Assembly (NCBI RefSeq): GCF_009647655.1
Contig: NZ_WJFD01000002.1
Span: forward strand, 620,001-684,000
Source: Chitinophaga sp. SYP-B3965
GTDB taxonomy: Bacteria > Bacteroidota > Bacteroidia > Chitinophagales > Chitinophagaceae
Reading direction: 5' to 3'
DNA length: 64,000 nt
The translations under genes and the position numbers were made by a program. Below the pieces are notes generated by a model, which was given only the letters and a program-made list of their open reading frames with translations, did not search any database and was not told where the DNA came from. This document shows positions 50,818 to 59,066 of this stretch, in pieces. Position 1 is the stretch's first letter. Each line of letters begins with the position of its first letter.

Positions 50818-51832
50818 ATAAACTCACTGCCTCATGTGATGAAATACCCTGGCCATTAAACAGGCGGGAGAAGTAATCGGACATAGCAGGTGTGAGCTTA
50901 AACTTAACATTATAGGGAAAGTTCATGAAGTAGCTGTGCTGCCAGCCTACCATGTCGTGGAAATTAACGTACACGGCATTATCAGCGCGGCGGTTGCGGC
51001 TTACTTTTTCTCCTAATTGTTTTTTGAAGGTGAGCAGGTGTGCGCCTTTGAGCTGCAGATCGAACTTATTGTAATGTACATATACCTGTTTGGCGAAATG
51101 GATCTGCTCTACCCATTTTGCATGTTGCCGCTGCGGTACACATGCAGCGTTGATCACTAAATTATCTATAAAGGGCATGGCGTTAATACTGCTGATGTCA
51201 TGATGCTGTACCATTTGTTCGAGGATAATATTTCCCATACTGTGGTAGAAGGTAGTCAGCTTAACGCCGCTTATCCAGGGTTGATCTTCCTGCCGGGCCT
51301 TTTGGAATTCCTGCAGCATCAGCAAGTACTGGCCAGCTGATAAACGGGCATTCATGCGGGCTACCCTGAAGTTCTTGGAGGGCTTGTAAGTAGTATTGAT
51401 ACTGGAATAATCGAACATCACCACATTCACATCATACTGCCGGCTCATTAACTGTGCCCTGTACACGTTGCTGGTAAAGATCTTCCCCATGCCTTCCGCA
51501 TATACTACAATGTCCTTTTTATGAGGTAACAGTTCCATGGCTTCTGTAAGGGAGGGGGCCTGGTAGACCTTCCATTTACCGTCCAGTTTTTCCAGGAAGA
51601 AATATTTGAGGGAGGTGGTATCTATGTATTCATCTGCAAACCGGAGGCTGTCCGGATGAATGAACCGGTTGCTGACGAAGACCAGGCAGGAGTCTCCTGT
51701 TACCTGTGGCTTCATGGCAGTGCGTTCAAAAACAAACTGCGACCAGTATTCATTCGTATTGTAATTGGCTAACTGCGCCTGGGTGGTTGCGGTAGTAAAG
51801 AGCAGCAGGATGGCTGTGAAAAACCGTTTCAT
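50762..51832 (-). CDS. Secreted alpha/beta-hydrolase-like protein (DUF900-type)
   Basis: 356 aa with signal peptide (KRFFTAILLLFTTATTQAQ). The core shows an alpha/beta hydrolase pattern: KKDIVVYAEGMGKIFTSN and VVMFDYSSI, then the nucleophile-elbow-like TFYHSMGNIIL around residue 205, and a late His in HDMVGWQHSYFMN. DUF900-like esterases have this order. Likely a periplasmic or lipid-linked hydrolase of unknown substrate. The C-terminal 18 codons overlap the convergent oxygenase gene; the last ~20 residues (SLFTSSNQSPANARQDTPRQ) are polar and may be a late extension. Confidence 0.72.
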   Translation of the reverse strand: MKRFFTAILLLFTTATTQAQLANYNTNEYWSQFVFERTAMKPQVTGDSCLVFVSNRFIHPDSLRFADEYIDTTSLKYFFLEKLDGKWKVYQAPSLTEAMELLPHKKDIVVYAEGMGKIFTSNVYRAQLMSRQYDVNVVMFDYSSINTTYKPSKNFRVARMNARLSAGQYLLMLQEFQKARQEDQPWISGVKLTTFYHSMGNIILEQMVQHHDISSINAMPFIDNLVINAACVPQRQHAKWVEQIHFAKQVYVHYNKFDLQLKGAHLLTFKKQLGEKVSRNRRADNAVYVNFHDMVGWQHSYFMNFPYNVKFKLTPAMSDYFSRLFNGQGISSHEAVSLFTSSNQSPANARQDTPRQ

Positions 51833-52027
51833 AAGCTCAGATTATCTATTATCATTAACGCCTAAACGAAGGGCTTTGTTCTTCGTTTTTCTGGTTCCCT
51901 CTTGTACATATGCAAGTTCTGTGCCCCAATAATTGTACAAATGCCCTGTAAATCAATTGAGTTATCGATAACAGCAGAAAATTCCTTTATTTTACTTTAT
52001 ATTCATTAGTCCAATCATTTTCCTATA

Positions 52028-53224
52028 GTGTTTTTACGCCACATTTCGTTTTTGAAGGCTGTCCTGTTGCACAGCATCACTGCTTTTGGGGGACCACAGG
52101 GCCACCTGGCTATGATGATGAAAACCTTTGTGCAGCAGCGGAAGGATGTAACGGAAAAGGAACTGATGGAATATAATGCTTTCTGCCAGCTGCTGCCGGG
52201 GGCATCTTCTTCCCAAACGCTTACGCTCATTGGTTATAAAAGAGGGGGTGTGCCATTGGCGGTGCTCACTTTGCTGATCTGGATCACACCGGCCTGTTTG
52301 ATCATGGGGTCCCTCAGTTTCCTGATCCAGTACATGGATAAGCGGGCGCTGAACGTTGATATCTTTAAATACGTACAACCCATGGCGGTTGGATTTCTGG
52401 CGTACGGGGGGCTTAAAGCTTACCAGATCAGTATCCGCAGTACGGCTACGATTGTGATCATGGTGGTGGCTATGCTGGTGAGTTATTTCATTAAATCTCC
52501 CTGGACCTTCCCTGCCCTGATCATTTTGGGCGGGATCATTTCCAACTTTAGTAATAAACGGATCCCGGATATACCGGAGAAACCCAAAAAGATCCAGTGG
52601 ATGAACCTCTGGCTTTTTGCGCTGATCTTCCTGCTGGCGGGGTTCTTTTCAGAACTGGCGCGTACGGAGAACTGGATCACAAGAAGACCTTTCAACGTTT
52701 TTGAGAACTTTTACCGTTTCGGCAGCCTGGTGTTTGGTGGTGGGGACATCCTCATTGCGATGATGCTGGAACAATATGTAACACGTGCGAAGTCCCAATT
52801 CATGTCTGCAGAGGAATTGCTGACGGGGGCTGGAATTATGCGTGCCATGCCGGGGCCTACTTTTTCTGTGTCTGCTTATGTGGGTGGAATGGTGATGAGG
52901 AGCCAGGGGCCGTTTGCGCAATTCCTGGGCGCTACATTAGCACCTATTGCGATCTTTTTGCCGAGTATGCTGCTGGTGCTTTTCTTTTTTCCTATCTGGA
53001 ATAACCTGAAGAAACATGTGATGATCTACCGTGCGCTGGAAGGGATCAATGCTGTGGTGGTAGGAATTATGTGGGCGGCTACTTTTATACTTTTCTTTGC
53101 GGTGAACTTTACCTGGTATAATATCCTGATCATGCTGGGCACGCTGAGCCTGCTTTATCTTACAAGGTTCCCGGCGCCTATCATTGTACTGGTGTGTATA
53201 TTGATGGGATGGCTTTTTTCTTAG
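52028..53224 (+). CDS. chrA: ChrA-type chromate transporter
   Basis: 398 aa, GTG start at 52028. Two chromate-transport halves: the first with [20 protein letters not shown] and [19 protein letters not shown], the second with [20 protein letters not shown] and [20 protein letters not shown]. About ten helices. In characterised members it exports chromate by proton-linked antiport; in many genomes the natural substrate is unclear. The stop is 4 nt inside the convergent response regulator gene. Confidence 0.9.
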   Translation: MFLRHISFLKAVLLHSITAFGGPQGHLAMMMKTFVQQRKDVTEKELMEYNAFCQLLPGASSSQTLTLIGYKRGGVPLAVLTLLIWITPACLIMGSLSFLIQYMDKRALNVDIFKYVQPMAVGFLAYGGLKAYQISIRSTATIVIMVVAMLVSYFIKSPWTFPALIILGGIISNFSNKRIPDIPEKPKKIQWMNLWLFALIFLLAGFFSELARTENWITRRPFNVFENFYRFGSLVFGGGDILIAMMLEQYVTRAKSQFMSAEELLTGAGIMRAMPGPTFSVSAYVGGMVMRSQGPFAQFLGATLAPIAIFLPSMLLVLFFFPIWNNLKKHVMIYRALEGINAVVVGIMWAATFILFFAVNFTWYNILIMLGTLSLLYLTRFPAPIIVLVCILMGWLFS

Positions 53225-53970
53225 CGGGCCTTCCAGATGGTGATCAATTCTTTCTTGCGGCGGTCTGTTACGTCCAGCACTACTTTGTTCCTTAATACTA
53301 TTTTACTTTCGTCCGGCTCAATCTTTTGTACATGGGATACCTGTACCATCTGGTGATTGTTGATCTGGTAAAAGCGCATATTGGTGAAGAGCTCTGTGTA
53401 ATACCGGAAAGAACGGGGGGAGTGAAGTACGCGGCCATCTTCCAGGTAAAAGATAGTTTTCTCGGAGATGCCTTCAAAGTAACTTACCTCATCTACAGAC
53501 AATGTTACTTCTTTTCCTTCCGTGGAGGGTATCACCATCTGGCGAATTTCACCGGCGGATTTATGGAAGTTGGATAGTAACACTTCGTAACGGGGATGTA
53601 ACTGCTGGTTTTCGATCCGTTTGATAACGGTGCCTACTGCCTGCAATAAACTTTCTTTATCGATGGGTTTTAAGATGAGTTCTACTTCACTTAAACGGAT
53701 GGTATGGAGGAAACGTTTTTCAAATGCGGTTACGAAGATGGCTTCGAAGGAAGCGTCGTATGCTCCGGCGAGTACGTCGAACCCTGTGCCGTCGGGCATT
53801 TCCAGGTCAAGGAAAACCAGTTGTGGTTTGTAGAGTTTGATCTGTTCTATACCTTCTCGGCAATTGGCGGCTGTGCCCACCGCTTCTATCTGCGGGCAAT
53901 ATTTACCCAGCATCAGAGAAATAATATCCCTGCTATTCCTTTCGTCGTCTATTATTACAGCGCGGATCAT
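53221..53970 (-). CDS. LytTR-type response regulator
   Basis: 249 aa. Receiver domain: the acidic pair in [13 protein letters not shown] (residues 7-8), phosphoacceptor Asp in [12 protein letters not shown] (about 54) and Lys in [11 protein letters not shown] (about 103). The C-terminal LytTR DNA-binding domain runs from about residue 145: [20 protein letters not shown] and [20 protein letters not shown]. It lies 24 nt after the histidine kinase gene and should regulate in response to it. Targets are unknown; nearby genes are candidates. Confidence 0.94.
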   Translation of the reverse strand: MIRAVIIDDERNSRDIISLMLGKYCPQIEAVGTAANCREGIEQIKLYKPQLVFLDLEMPDGTGFDVLAGAYDASFEAIFVTAFEKRFLHTIRLSEVELILKPIDKESLLQAVGTVIKRIENQQLHPRYEVLLSNFHKSAGEIRQMVIPSTEGKEVTLSVDEVSYFEGISEKTIFYLEDGRVLHSPRSFRYYTELFTNMRFYQINNHQMVQVSHVQKIEPDESKIVLRNKVVLDVTDRRKKELITIWKAR

Positions 53971-53994
53971 ATACTACTAAGTTGGCGCGGAGAA

Positions 53995-56070
53995 CTATAA
54001 TTGAGGAATCAATATCCTGATGATGGTTCCGCTGTCGTTGGCCTGTTTAAGTGATTTATCGATGATCTCTATCTGGATGCCGGTGTTGTACATTTTATTG
54101 AGTAACTCGGCCCTGTTGAGACTGATCTCCATACCGGAGGATTGATGATGAGAAGGTAGTGAACGTAAAGCTCTGGAGCGTTCTATTCCTATGCCATTAT
54201 CTTCTATTACACATTCCAGCATGTCTGATGCTACCTGGTTGAAATGAATGGCGAGTAAACCGGAGGCATGATCTTCATTGGTCATACCGTGTTTCACGGC
54301 ATTTTCCACATAAGGTTGTAACAGCATGGCGGGTACTTCCAATTCTGCTGTAGCAATTACGGGGTCTACCACTATTTCATAGCTCATCTTATTTTCAAAT
54401 CGCATCTTCTCGAGACCAAGATAGGTATTTAAATAAGTTATTTCGTCTGCCAGTGTGATAAAATTACGCCGGGAGAAGTCCAGTGTTTTGCGGATCAGGT
54501 AAGAGAAATCTGAGAGGTATTTCTGGGCGTGTTCATAATCCCGCTGCATCACAAAAAGCTGGATGGAGTTGAGGCAGTTGAAAATGAAGTGAGGATTGAT
54601 CTGTGCGCGGATGGCTTTCAGTTCTATCTCTGCCAGTTTCTTGCTGTATTCTACTTCCAGTTGCAGTTTGCGTTGTTCTTCCAGTTCCAGTTTCTTCCTT
54701 AATATTTCTGTGGTCTGTTCTTTTACGAGTTCTTCCAGTTGCTCATTCAGTTTGCGTTGCAGCTCTTTATTCTTGTTGAGCTGCTTGATGAGCATTTCCT
54801 GTGTTTTCGTTTTTTCCTGGTGCACTAATTTGTTGCGGTAGCTAAGGCCGGCGGCAAAGAAGAGTGCTTGCAATAATACGCCCAGCACCATGATGTTGTA
54901 AGGCGATACTAATTCAGGGATGGGTGTAAAACCTACTGGCTGTGTGTTATTGGCATATGCCCAGATCGATAACACCAGCAGGCTGATGGAACCGAAGAGG
55001 AAAAAACGGATGAGGGGATGATGACGTGTTCTGCGTGCCAGTGCTACAAAAGAAATGGTAATGGGGATGATGGTGATGAAATACATCCATGTATAAATGG
55101 TAGCAGAGGTCTGGTAATCTCCCATCGCAATCAGTGTGATGCAAACAAGGATCAGGACGCCTGTGGCGATGGCACCGTAACGATAGAACTTTTCCATCAG
55201 CGGGAAACGTTCCCGCAGGCTGAGGAATATATTGCCGAAGAGCATGTACATGAAATAGAAACAGAACAGCATGGCCGGAATGTCCCAGTAATACTTGAAC
55301 ATAGGGCAGAAATAGAAGAAGGACAGCTGGTAAGGTTTCGATTCCAGGCGTAATGCAAAGAAAACGATGAGGCCGAGTATATAACCTGCAAAGTACAGGG
55401 AAGAGCGGTCTGGCAGTTGTGTGTAATTGATCACGGTGATGCAGAGGAAAACCAGGAGCATACCCAGTAAAACCTGGATCACCAATACTTCTCCTTTGTA
55501 ATGATCTGCTTCCACATGCCGGAAACCTGCATAATGAATGGGGTCATATATCACGGGCATGAAAGCATTTTCCCGGTAAAAGCGATTGATGATATGGAAG
55601 TAATATGTTTTGGTTTCGCCGGCGCCTACTTTGAGCGGGAAGGAATAGTGTCCCCATCTGTCTACATTCGCGCGGTCGATCATCATACCGGTATGCATGG
55701 CAGATTGAAGGTGGCCTTCGTTATCGGGTGCGAACCATTCTATGTCGTCATGAAAACCGGTGAAGAAGTAAATGAGGGAATCAATTTCGCTGGTATTCCT
55801 GACAGTGAGCCTTAGCCAGACGTTATTTACTTTATGCAGTACTTTTTTATAGGGATGAAAGAGGGAAGTATCTTTTTTGAACGCCACGTTCTGCAGGTCT
55901 TTTACTTTAAACTTTCCGGCGGGATCATTAAAGACGAAGACATGCGAACGAATATCCTGTCCGTTGACAGGAACGTTAAAATCAATGGCGAGTGTATCTT
56001 GTGCGGCCGCGGGCTGATTAAGGTGCAGGGAGCAACAAAACAACAGGAATGTTAATAGGATCCGATTCAC
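53995..56070 (-). CDS. LytS-like sensor histidine kinase with 7TM-DISM module
   Basis: 691 aa. Signal peptide, an extracytoplasmic 7TMR-DISMED2-like domain (about 30-170, YYFHIINRFYRENAFMPVIY), seven membrane helices (about 180-390), a coiled coil (about 400-470, QLNKNKELQRKLNEQLEELV), then the His-kinase domain with INPHFIFNCLNSIQLFVMQR around residue 490 and an ATPase domain with ECVIEDNGIGIERSR. It senses an unknown external signal and phosphorylates the response regulator at 53221. Such two-gene sets are common in Bacteroidota. Intact, no truncation. Confidence 0.93.
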   Translation of the reverse strand: MNRILLTFLLFCCSLHLNQPAAAQDTLAIDFNVPVNGQDIRSHVFVFNDPAGKFKVKDLQNVAFKKDTSLFHPYKKVLHKVNNVWLRLTVRNTSEIDSLIYFFTGFHDDIEWFAPDNEGHLQSAMHTGMMIDRANVDRWGHYSFPLKVGAGETKTYYFHIINRFYRENAFMPVIYDPIHYAGFRHVEADHYKGEVLVIQVLLGMLLVFLCITVINYTQLPDRSSLYFAGYILGLIVFFALRLESKPYQLSFFYFCPMFKYYWDIPAMLFCFYFMYMLFGNIFLSLRERFPLMEKFYRYGAIATGVLILVCITLIAMGDYQTSATIYTWMYFITIIPITISFVALARRTRHHPLIRFFLFGSISLLVLSIWAYANNTQPVGFTPIPELVSPYNIMVLGVLLQALFFAAGLSYRNKLVHQEKTKTQEMLIKQLNKNKELQRKLNEQLEELVKEQTTEILRKKLELEEQRKLQLEVEYSKKLAEIELKAIRAQINPHFIFNCLNSIQLFVMQRDYEHAQKYLSDFSYLIRKTLDFSRRNFITLADEITYLNTYLGLEKMRFENKMSYEIVVDPVIATAELEVPAMLLQPYVENAVKHGMTNEDHASGLLAIHFNQVASDMLECVIEDNGIGIERSRALRSLPSHHQSSGMEISLNRAELLNKMYNTGIQIEIIDKSLKQANDSGTIIRILIPQL

Positions 56071-56081
56071 AAAACTGTTGG

Positions 56082-56330
56082 TTAGGGTTTATATAAGGTG
56101 TCAATGATCCGGGCCAGTTCACGGTCTTTATCCGTTACAACATCTCCTGCACTGTGAGTAGACAGAAATATGTCTACTTTATTGTAATCATTTATCCAAT
56201 GTGGATGATGATCTAATTTCTCTGCAACAAGCGCTACTTTGGTCATGAAGGCGAAGGCCTCTTTGAAATCAGGGAACTGAAATGAGCGATTGAGCCGGTT
56301 TTCTTTTTCCTGCCACATCATAGTTTTCAT
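56082..56330 (-). CDS. phhB: Pterin-4a-carbinolamine dehydratase
   Basis: 82 aa, the usual single-domain length. Catalytic His cluster: [20 protein letters not shown] (HHPH) and the final [14 protein letters not shown]. It regenerates quinonoid dihydropterin after pterin-dependent hydroxylation, or acts as a dimerisation factor. No phenylalanine hydroxylase gene is in the window. It lies just upstream of the histidine kinase gene on the same strand, but functional coupling is not evident. Confidence 0.93.
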   Translation of the reverse strand: MKTMMWQEKENRLNRSFQFPDFKEAFAFMTKVALVAEKLDHHPHWINDYNKVDIFLSTHSAGDVVTDKDRELARIIDTLYKP

Positions 56331-56391
56331 TTAAATGGATCATAACAGGGCTTGCGTGTGTTCAGGGTTACGTCCACATGATTAAAAATAT

Positions 56392-56835
56392 CTAAAAGAT
56401 CAGGTTGATCTTATTTTTTATGTCCTTCATCTCCAGGAGCGTTACCATCTGCACGAGTTCCACTTTTCTGCATTCTTCAATAAGGTTCTTTACGTCAGCT
56501 GCCTGGTAATAGTTTCCTTTGATGAGCCAGATATAATCCACGTGTTTCAGTTCCGGCAACAGGAATTCCGCTTTGCAGTGATTATTATAAAAATAATGCG
56601 CTGCTGATTTGGTGGGTTCTTCGTACTCCAGCACGGTAAAGTAATAAGAACGTTGTTGTTTGTTGAGTTTGATCTCCAGAGAATTGTTAACACGAAAATC
56701 GTACCCGAGCTGCTGATTGATCTGCCAGCAAAGCTGATAGTCCCTTGCGGGAGACATGATTCCGGCTAGCCAGGTGTCCTCAAAAAAGTCCTCCACCAAC
56801 TGTTCCTGGTCTAGTTTGAGTTTTAATACAGACAT
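56392..56835 (-). CDS. IPExxxVDY family protein
   Basis: 147 aa. The family-naming segment is LLPELKHVDYIWLIKG near residues 86-101, where Leu replaces Ile. Upstream RDYQLCWQINQQLGYDFRVN and downstream YYQAADVKNLIEECRKVELV are also typical. It is a small cytoplasmic family of unknown function restricted to Bacteroidota. Starts at the ATG at 56835; the adjacent MGMT-like gene is 30 nt away on the same strand. Confidence 0.88.
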   Translation of the reverse strand: MSVLKLKLDQEQLVEDFFEDTWLAGIMSPARDYQLCWQINQQLGYDFRVNNSLEIKLNKQQRSYYFTVLEYEEPTKSAAHYFYNNHCKAEFLLPELKHVDYIWLIKGNYYQAADVKNLIEECRKVELVQMVTLLEMKDIKNKINLIF

Positions 56836-56865
56836 TCTTGTAAAGATATTTAAGTTTACCCTGTA

Positions 56866-57294
56866 TCAGGGTTTTTTCTTTTTCCTTTTCGGTTCACCCG
56901 CCGGGTCCCAAAAAATCGTCTTAAAGTCCTGTATCTGGTTGTTTACCACCTTTATACCTTCATTTTCGAGTAATTCCTGCATGAGGGTGGGGGTGGCAAA
57001 ATGGTGTGCACCGGTTAGGAGTCCTTTACTATTCACCACACGATGTGCGGGAATGGGAGGATCGGCTCTGTCTGCTGCATTCATGGCCCAGCCGACCATT
57101 CTGGCGGAAAGCCTTATTCCCGCTGATTCTGCTATGGCGCCGTAACTGGTGGCGCGGCCGCGGGGGATCTTACGCACGATGGCGTAAACGTTATCCATGA
57201 AATTGGGCGCTTCTTTTGCCTTTTTAGGCTTCGCCGTTTTTTTGACGGCGGGCGGCAAGGAGACGCTCTTTTTTATCGTCGGGGACTTTTTCAT
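56866..57294 (-). CDS. Alkyltransferase-like protein (MGMT family without the acceptor Cys)
   Basis: 142 aa from the ATG at 57294 (MKKSPTIKKSVSLPPAVKKT); an upstream start at 57339 is possible. The MGMT DNA-binding domain is intact: VYAIVRKIPRGRATSYGAIA then GWAMNAADRADPPIPAHRVV. The active-site motif is PAHRVVNS, Ala in place of the Cys of PCHRVV, so the protein cannot take alkyl groups. Alkyltransferase-like proteins of this kind flag O6-alkylguanine for nucleotide excision repair. The Lys-rich N-terminal extension is unusual. It overlaps the DUF5522 gene by 71 nt. Confidence 0.88.
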   Translation of the reverse strand: MKKSPTIKKSVSLPPAVKKTAKPKKAKEAPNFMDNVYAIVRKIPRGRATSYGAIAESAGIRLSARMVGWAMNAADRADPPIPAHRVVNSKGLLTGAHHFATPTLMQELLENEGIKVVNNQIQDFKTIFWDPAGEPKRKKKKP

Positions 57295-57421
57295 AATCAA
57301 AAGGGCAATGCAGGCAGCCATTTCCGCAACAGTAACCACGCTCCCGGTGATATTTTTCCGTTAGCACCATGTATCCCTGCTCGTTATAGTAAAAATCAAT
57401 GTTCTCCTCCAGCTGCTTCAT
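57224..57421 (-). CDS. DUF5522 family small protein
   Basis: 65 aa. The DUF5522 core is visible: YMVLTEKYHRERGYCCGNGC then LHCPFDYEKVPD, four Cys within fourteen residues (GYCCGNGCLHCPF), suggesting a metal or disulfide centre. Function unknown. It overlaps both neighbours: trmB by 26 nt at the 5' end and the alkyltransferase-like gene by 71 nt at the 3' end, in a compact minus-strand operon. Well-conserved small family in Bacteroidota. Confidence 0.85.
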   Translation of the reverse strand: MKQLEENIDFYYNEQGYMVLTEKYHRERGYCCGNGCLHCPFDYEKVPDDKKERLLAARRQKNGEA

Positions 57422-58103
57422 CTTCGTCCTCCAGTTTTACCGCTTTCCAGTCGATGGGGGCTGCGGGCAGTACAAATTTAAGGAACCGGATAATTCTACC
57501 ATCGGCCAGGTGCATTCCTTCGTAGAAAGTCTGGATACGCAACAGTGGCTGTACTTCTTCCTGTGCATATACATTTGGAATATCTTCCAGCAGGGTGCAG
57601 CCGGTGGCTTTGATCACCATTTGCGTAAAATGATATAACTGCGGTGAATCTGTTTTTAAGTTGATGGTACCGCCGGGTTTGAGGATCTTCTGGAAATGGC
57701 CCAGGAACCTTGGATGCGTTAAGCGGTGGCGGGCCCGGGATTTACGGAGGAAGGGGTCCGGGAAAGTGATCCAGATCTCTTCTACTTCTCCGGGGAGGAA
57801 GTAACTCTCTATTTTATCTATTTGCGTGCGGAGGAAGGCTACATTGGTCAATTTCTCTTCCAGCGCGGTTTTGGCGCCTCGCCAGATGCGGTTCCCTTTG
57901 AGATCTACCCCTATGAAATTCCTTTCGGGGAATAAACGGGCCAGGCCCAGTGTGTAATCTCCTTTGCCACAAGCCAGTTCTAAAGTAAGGGGCTGGCTGT
58001 TCCCGTAATGCTGGCTCCATTTGCCGGGCATTCCTTCCGGATAGATGAGTACGTTCGGAAAAGTTTCTATCTCTGCGAATCGTTGAAGTTTCTTTTGTCC
58101 CAT
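57396..58103 (-). CDS. trmB: tRNA (guanine-N7-)-methyltransferase TrmB
   Basis: 235 aa SAM-dependent enzyme. SAM site: LELACGKGDYTLGLARLFPE then NFIGVDLKGNRIWRGAKTAL; catalytic/tRNA site VEEIWITFPDPFLRKSRARH and RLTHPRFLGHF. It methylates G46 in the variable loop of tRNAs. The gene next upstream on the same strand, past a terminator, is the atypical tRNA-like RNA, an interesting neighbourhood. It leads the trmB - DUF5522 - alkyltransferase-like - IPExxxVDY group by overlapping reading frames. Confidence 0.95.
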   Translation of the reverse strand: MGQKKLQRFAEIETFPNVLIYPEGMPGKWSQHYGNSQPLTLELACGKGDYTLGLARLFPERNFIGVDLKGNRIWRGAKTALEEKLTNVAFLRTQIDKIESYFLPGEVEEIWITFPDPFLRKSRARHRLTHPRFLGHFQKILKPGGTINLKTDSPQLYHFTQMVIKATGCTLLEDIPNVYAQEEVQPLLRIQTFYEGMHLADGRIIRFLKFVLPAAPIDWKAVKLEDEDEAAGGEH

Positions 58104-58173
58104 AGAAGGGGCAAAATTCGCTCATTTTTTCGCGTGATTCTAAAAAAAAGGCCTTTTTTTAAAGTTTTTGCAT

Positions 58174-58206
58174 AAAAAAAGCTCATAAGTGCTTAACTTA
58201 TGAGCT
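58174..58206 (-). terminator. Terminator of the tRNA-like RNA
   Basis: AGCTCATAAGT at 58180-58190 pairs exactly with ACTTATGAGCT at 58196-58206; on the minus strand it is followed by a seven-U run. Starts 5 nt after the encoded CCA. Confidence 0.9.
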
Positions 58207-58211
58207 TTTAA

Positions 58212-58356
58212 TGGCTGTAGGGGTAGGAGTTGAACCTACACGAGGCGGTTAGCCATAGCACAAATAAGATTAGTGGTCAACCCATTACGCTACGTTTATC
58301 CCGTTATCCCCACCCTCGAGACGAGAGGGCATGTCTGCCAGTTCCATCACCCCACA
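58212..58356 (-). ncRNA. tRNA-like RNA with leucine-type core and 73-nt variable region
   Basis: Read on the minus strand: acceptor strand TGTGGGG (58356-58350) pairs with CCCTACA (58222-58216, one G-U), then G and CCA. U8; D arm ATG-GAACTGGCAGA-CAT with A14, A15, G18G19, A21, as in tRNA-Leu. Anticodon arm CCCTC-TCGTCTC-GAGGG (58329-58313). T arm GTAGG-TTCAACT-CCTAC (58239-58223); U48 suits A15. Odd points: loop position 33 is C, 37 is U, the triplet reads GUC, and 73 nt (58312-58240) replace the variable arm; these include a GGTTGACCA...TGGCTAACC stem-loop. All key tertiary bases are kept, so the L-shape is likely but normal decoding is not. A degraded tRNA-Leu is the main alternative. Confidence 0.72.
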
Positions 58357-58421
58357 AAGTTGGATCCTTTTTTAAGCGCTTTCAGCTTATAAGGAACGGA
58401 GGTTTGTTACTAATTATGATG

Positions 58422-58453
58422 CAAATCTAAAGAGAAGGGGTATTTTTTGCAAA
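58422..58453 (-). promoter_or_regulatory. Promoter of the tRNA-like RNA
   Basis: On the minus strand TTTG (58453-58450), 20-nt spacer, TAGATTTG (58429-58422): exact consensus. Transcription should start about 60 nt before the mature 5' end, leaving a leader. Confidence 0.8.
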
Positions 58454-58536
58454 TATTTTAAATAAAATTTTGGAAATTTCGAGATTTTTTAAATATTTGC
58501 ATGTAAGTTAAAAACATTCAAAAACAATTTGTCAAA

Positions 58537-59004
58537 ATGAGCCACAATTTGAATATTGACAAACTGGATCTCCAGATCATCAGCGAGATGATGTCCAATG
58601 CTGAAATCTCCTACGCGGACCTGGGGAAGAAACTCTTCGTTTCAGGGGGTACTATCCACGTTAGGATGAAGAAATTACAAGAGCTGGGTATAGTTAAAGG
58701 TACAAGATTACATGTAGATCTAAAAATGATCGGGTATGATGTGATCGCTTTCATCGGGATCTTCCTGGAAAAGAGTTCGCTTTATGACACGGTTGCCAAG
58801 GAACTCCGGAAGATGCCGGAAATTGTTCGCCTCAATTACACTACCGGCAGTTACAGCATGTTTGCTGAGATCATTTGTAAAGACATTACCCAGCTTCGCC
58901 GTGTATTGCATGACGAACTCCAAAAGATCAAAGGGATTGAACGCACCGAAACATTTATCTCATTAGAAGAGAGTTTTACACGGACCATCAATGTGGTGGA
59001 GTAA
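58537..59004 (+). CDS. Lrp/AsnC family transcriptional regulator
   Basis: 155 aa. HTH in residues ~1-60: LDLQIISEMMSNAEISYADL then GKKLFVSGGTIHVRMKKLQE, and the RAM ligand domain beyond (ELRKMPEIVRLNYTTGSYSM, ITQLRRVLHDELQKIKGIER). Regulates amino-acid-responsive genes as an octamer in characterised members. It is convergent to tryptophan 2,3-dioxygenase, sharing the hairpin between them; a link to amino acid catabolism is possible but not shown. Confidence 0.93.
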   Translation: MSHNLNIDKLDLQIISEMMSNAEISYADLGKKLFVSGGTIHVRMKKLQELGIVKGTRLHVDLKMIGYDVIAFIGIFLEKSSLYDTVAKELRKMPEIVRLNYTTGSYSMFAEIICKDITQLRRVLHDELQKIKGIERTETFISLEESFTRTINVVE

Positions 59005-59029
59005 ACAATTTACGGTTTTCGCATAAGAT

Positions 59030-59061
59030 AAGCGTGATGGCGGTATGCCGCCATCACGCTT
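59030..59061. terminator. Bidirectional terminator between lrp and kynA
   Basis: Perfect 14-bp stem AAGCGTGATGGCGG with complement around TATG, followed by a T-run and preceded by GGTTTTCGCATAAGATA, which resembles the conserved block of the five-copy sRNA family. Confidence 0.9.
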
Positions 59062-59066
59062 GTTTT

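Noticed and set aside
58240..58312. A second tRNA nested in the variable region (a CACTA-ATCTTAT-TTGTG arm with U33)
   Set aside because: The arm has a mismatch, no D arm with GG in the right place precedes it, and the acceptor strand would not pair at position 1.
58212..58356. tmRNA (ssrA) or group I intron-containing tRNA
   Set aside because: tmRNA has no anticodon arm and a much longer body; group I introns are over 200 nt and lie in the anticodon loop, which is intact here.
58230..58430. 66-codon frame antisense to the tRNA-like RNA
   Set aside because: Every base is explained by the tRNA fold and promoter on the other strand; the peptide is Pro/Arg-rich without a domain.
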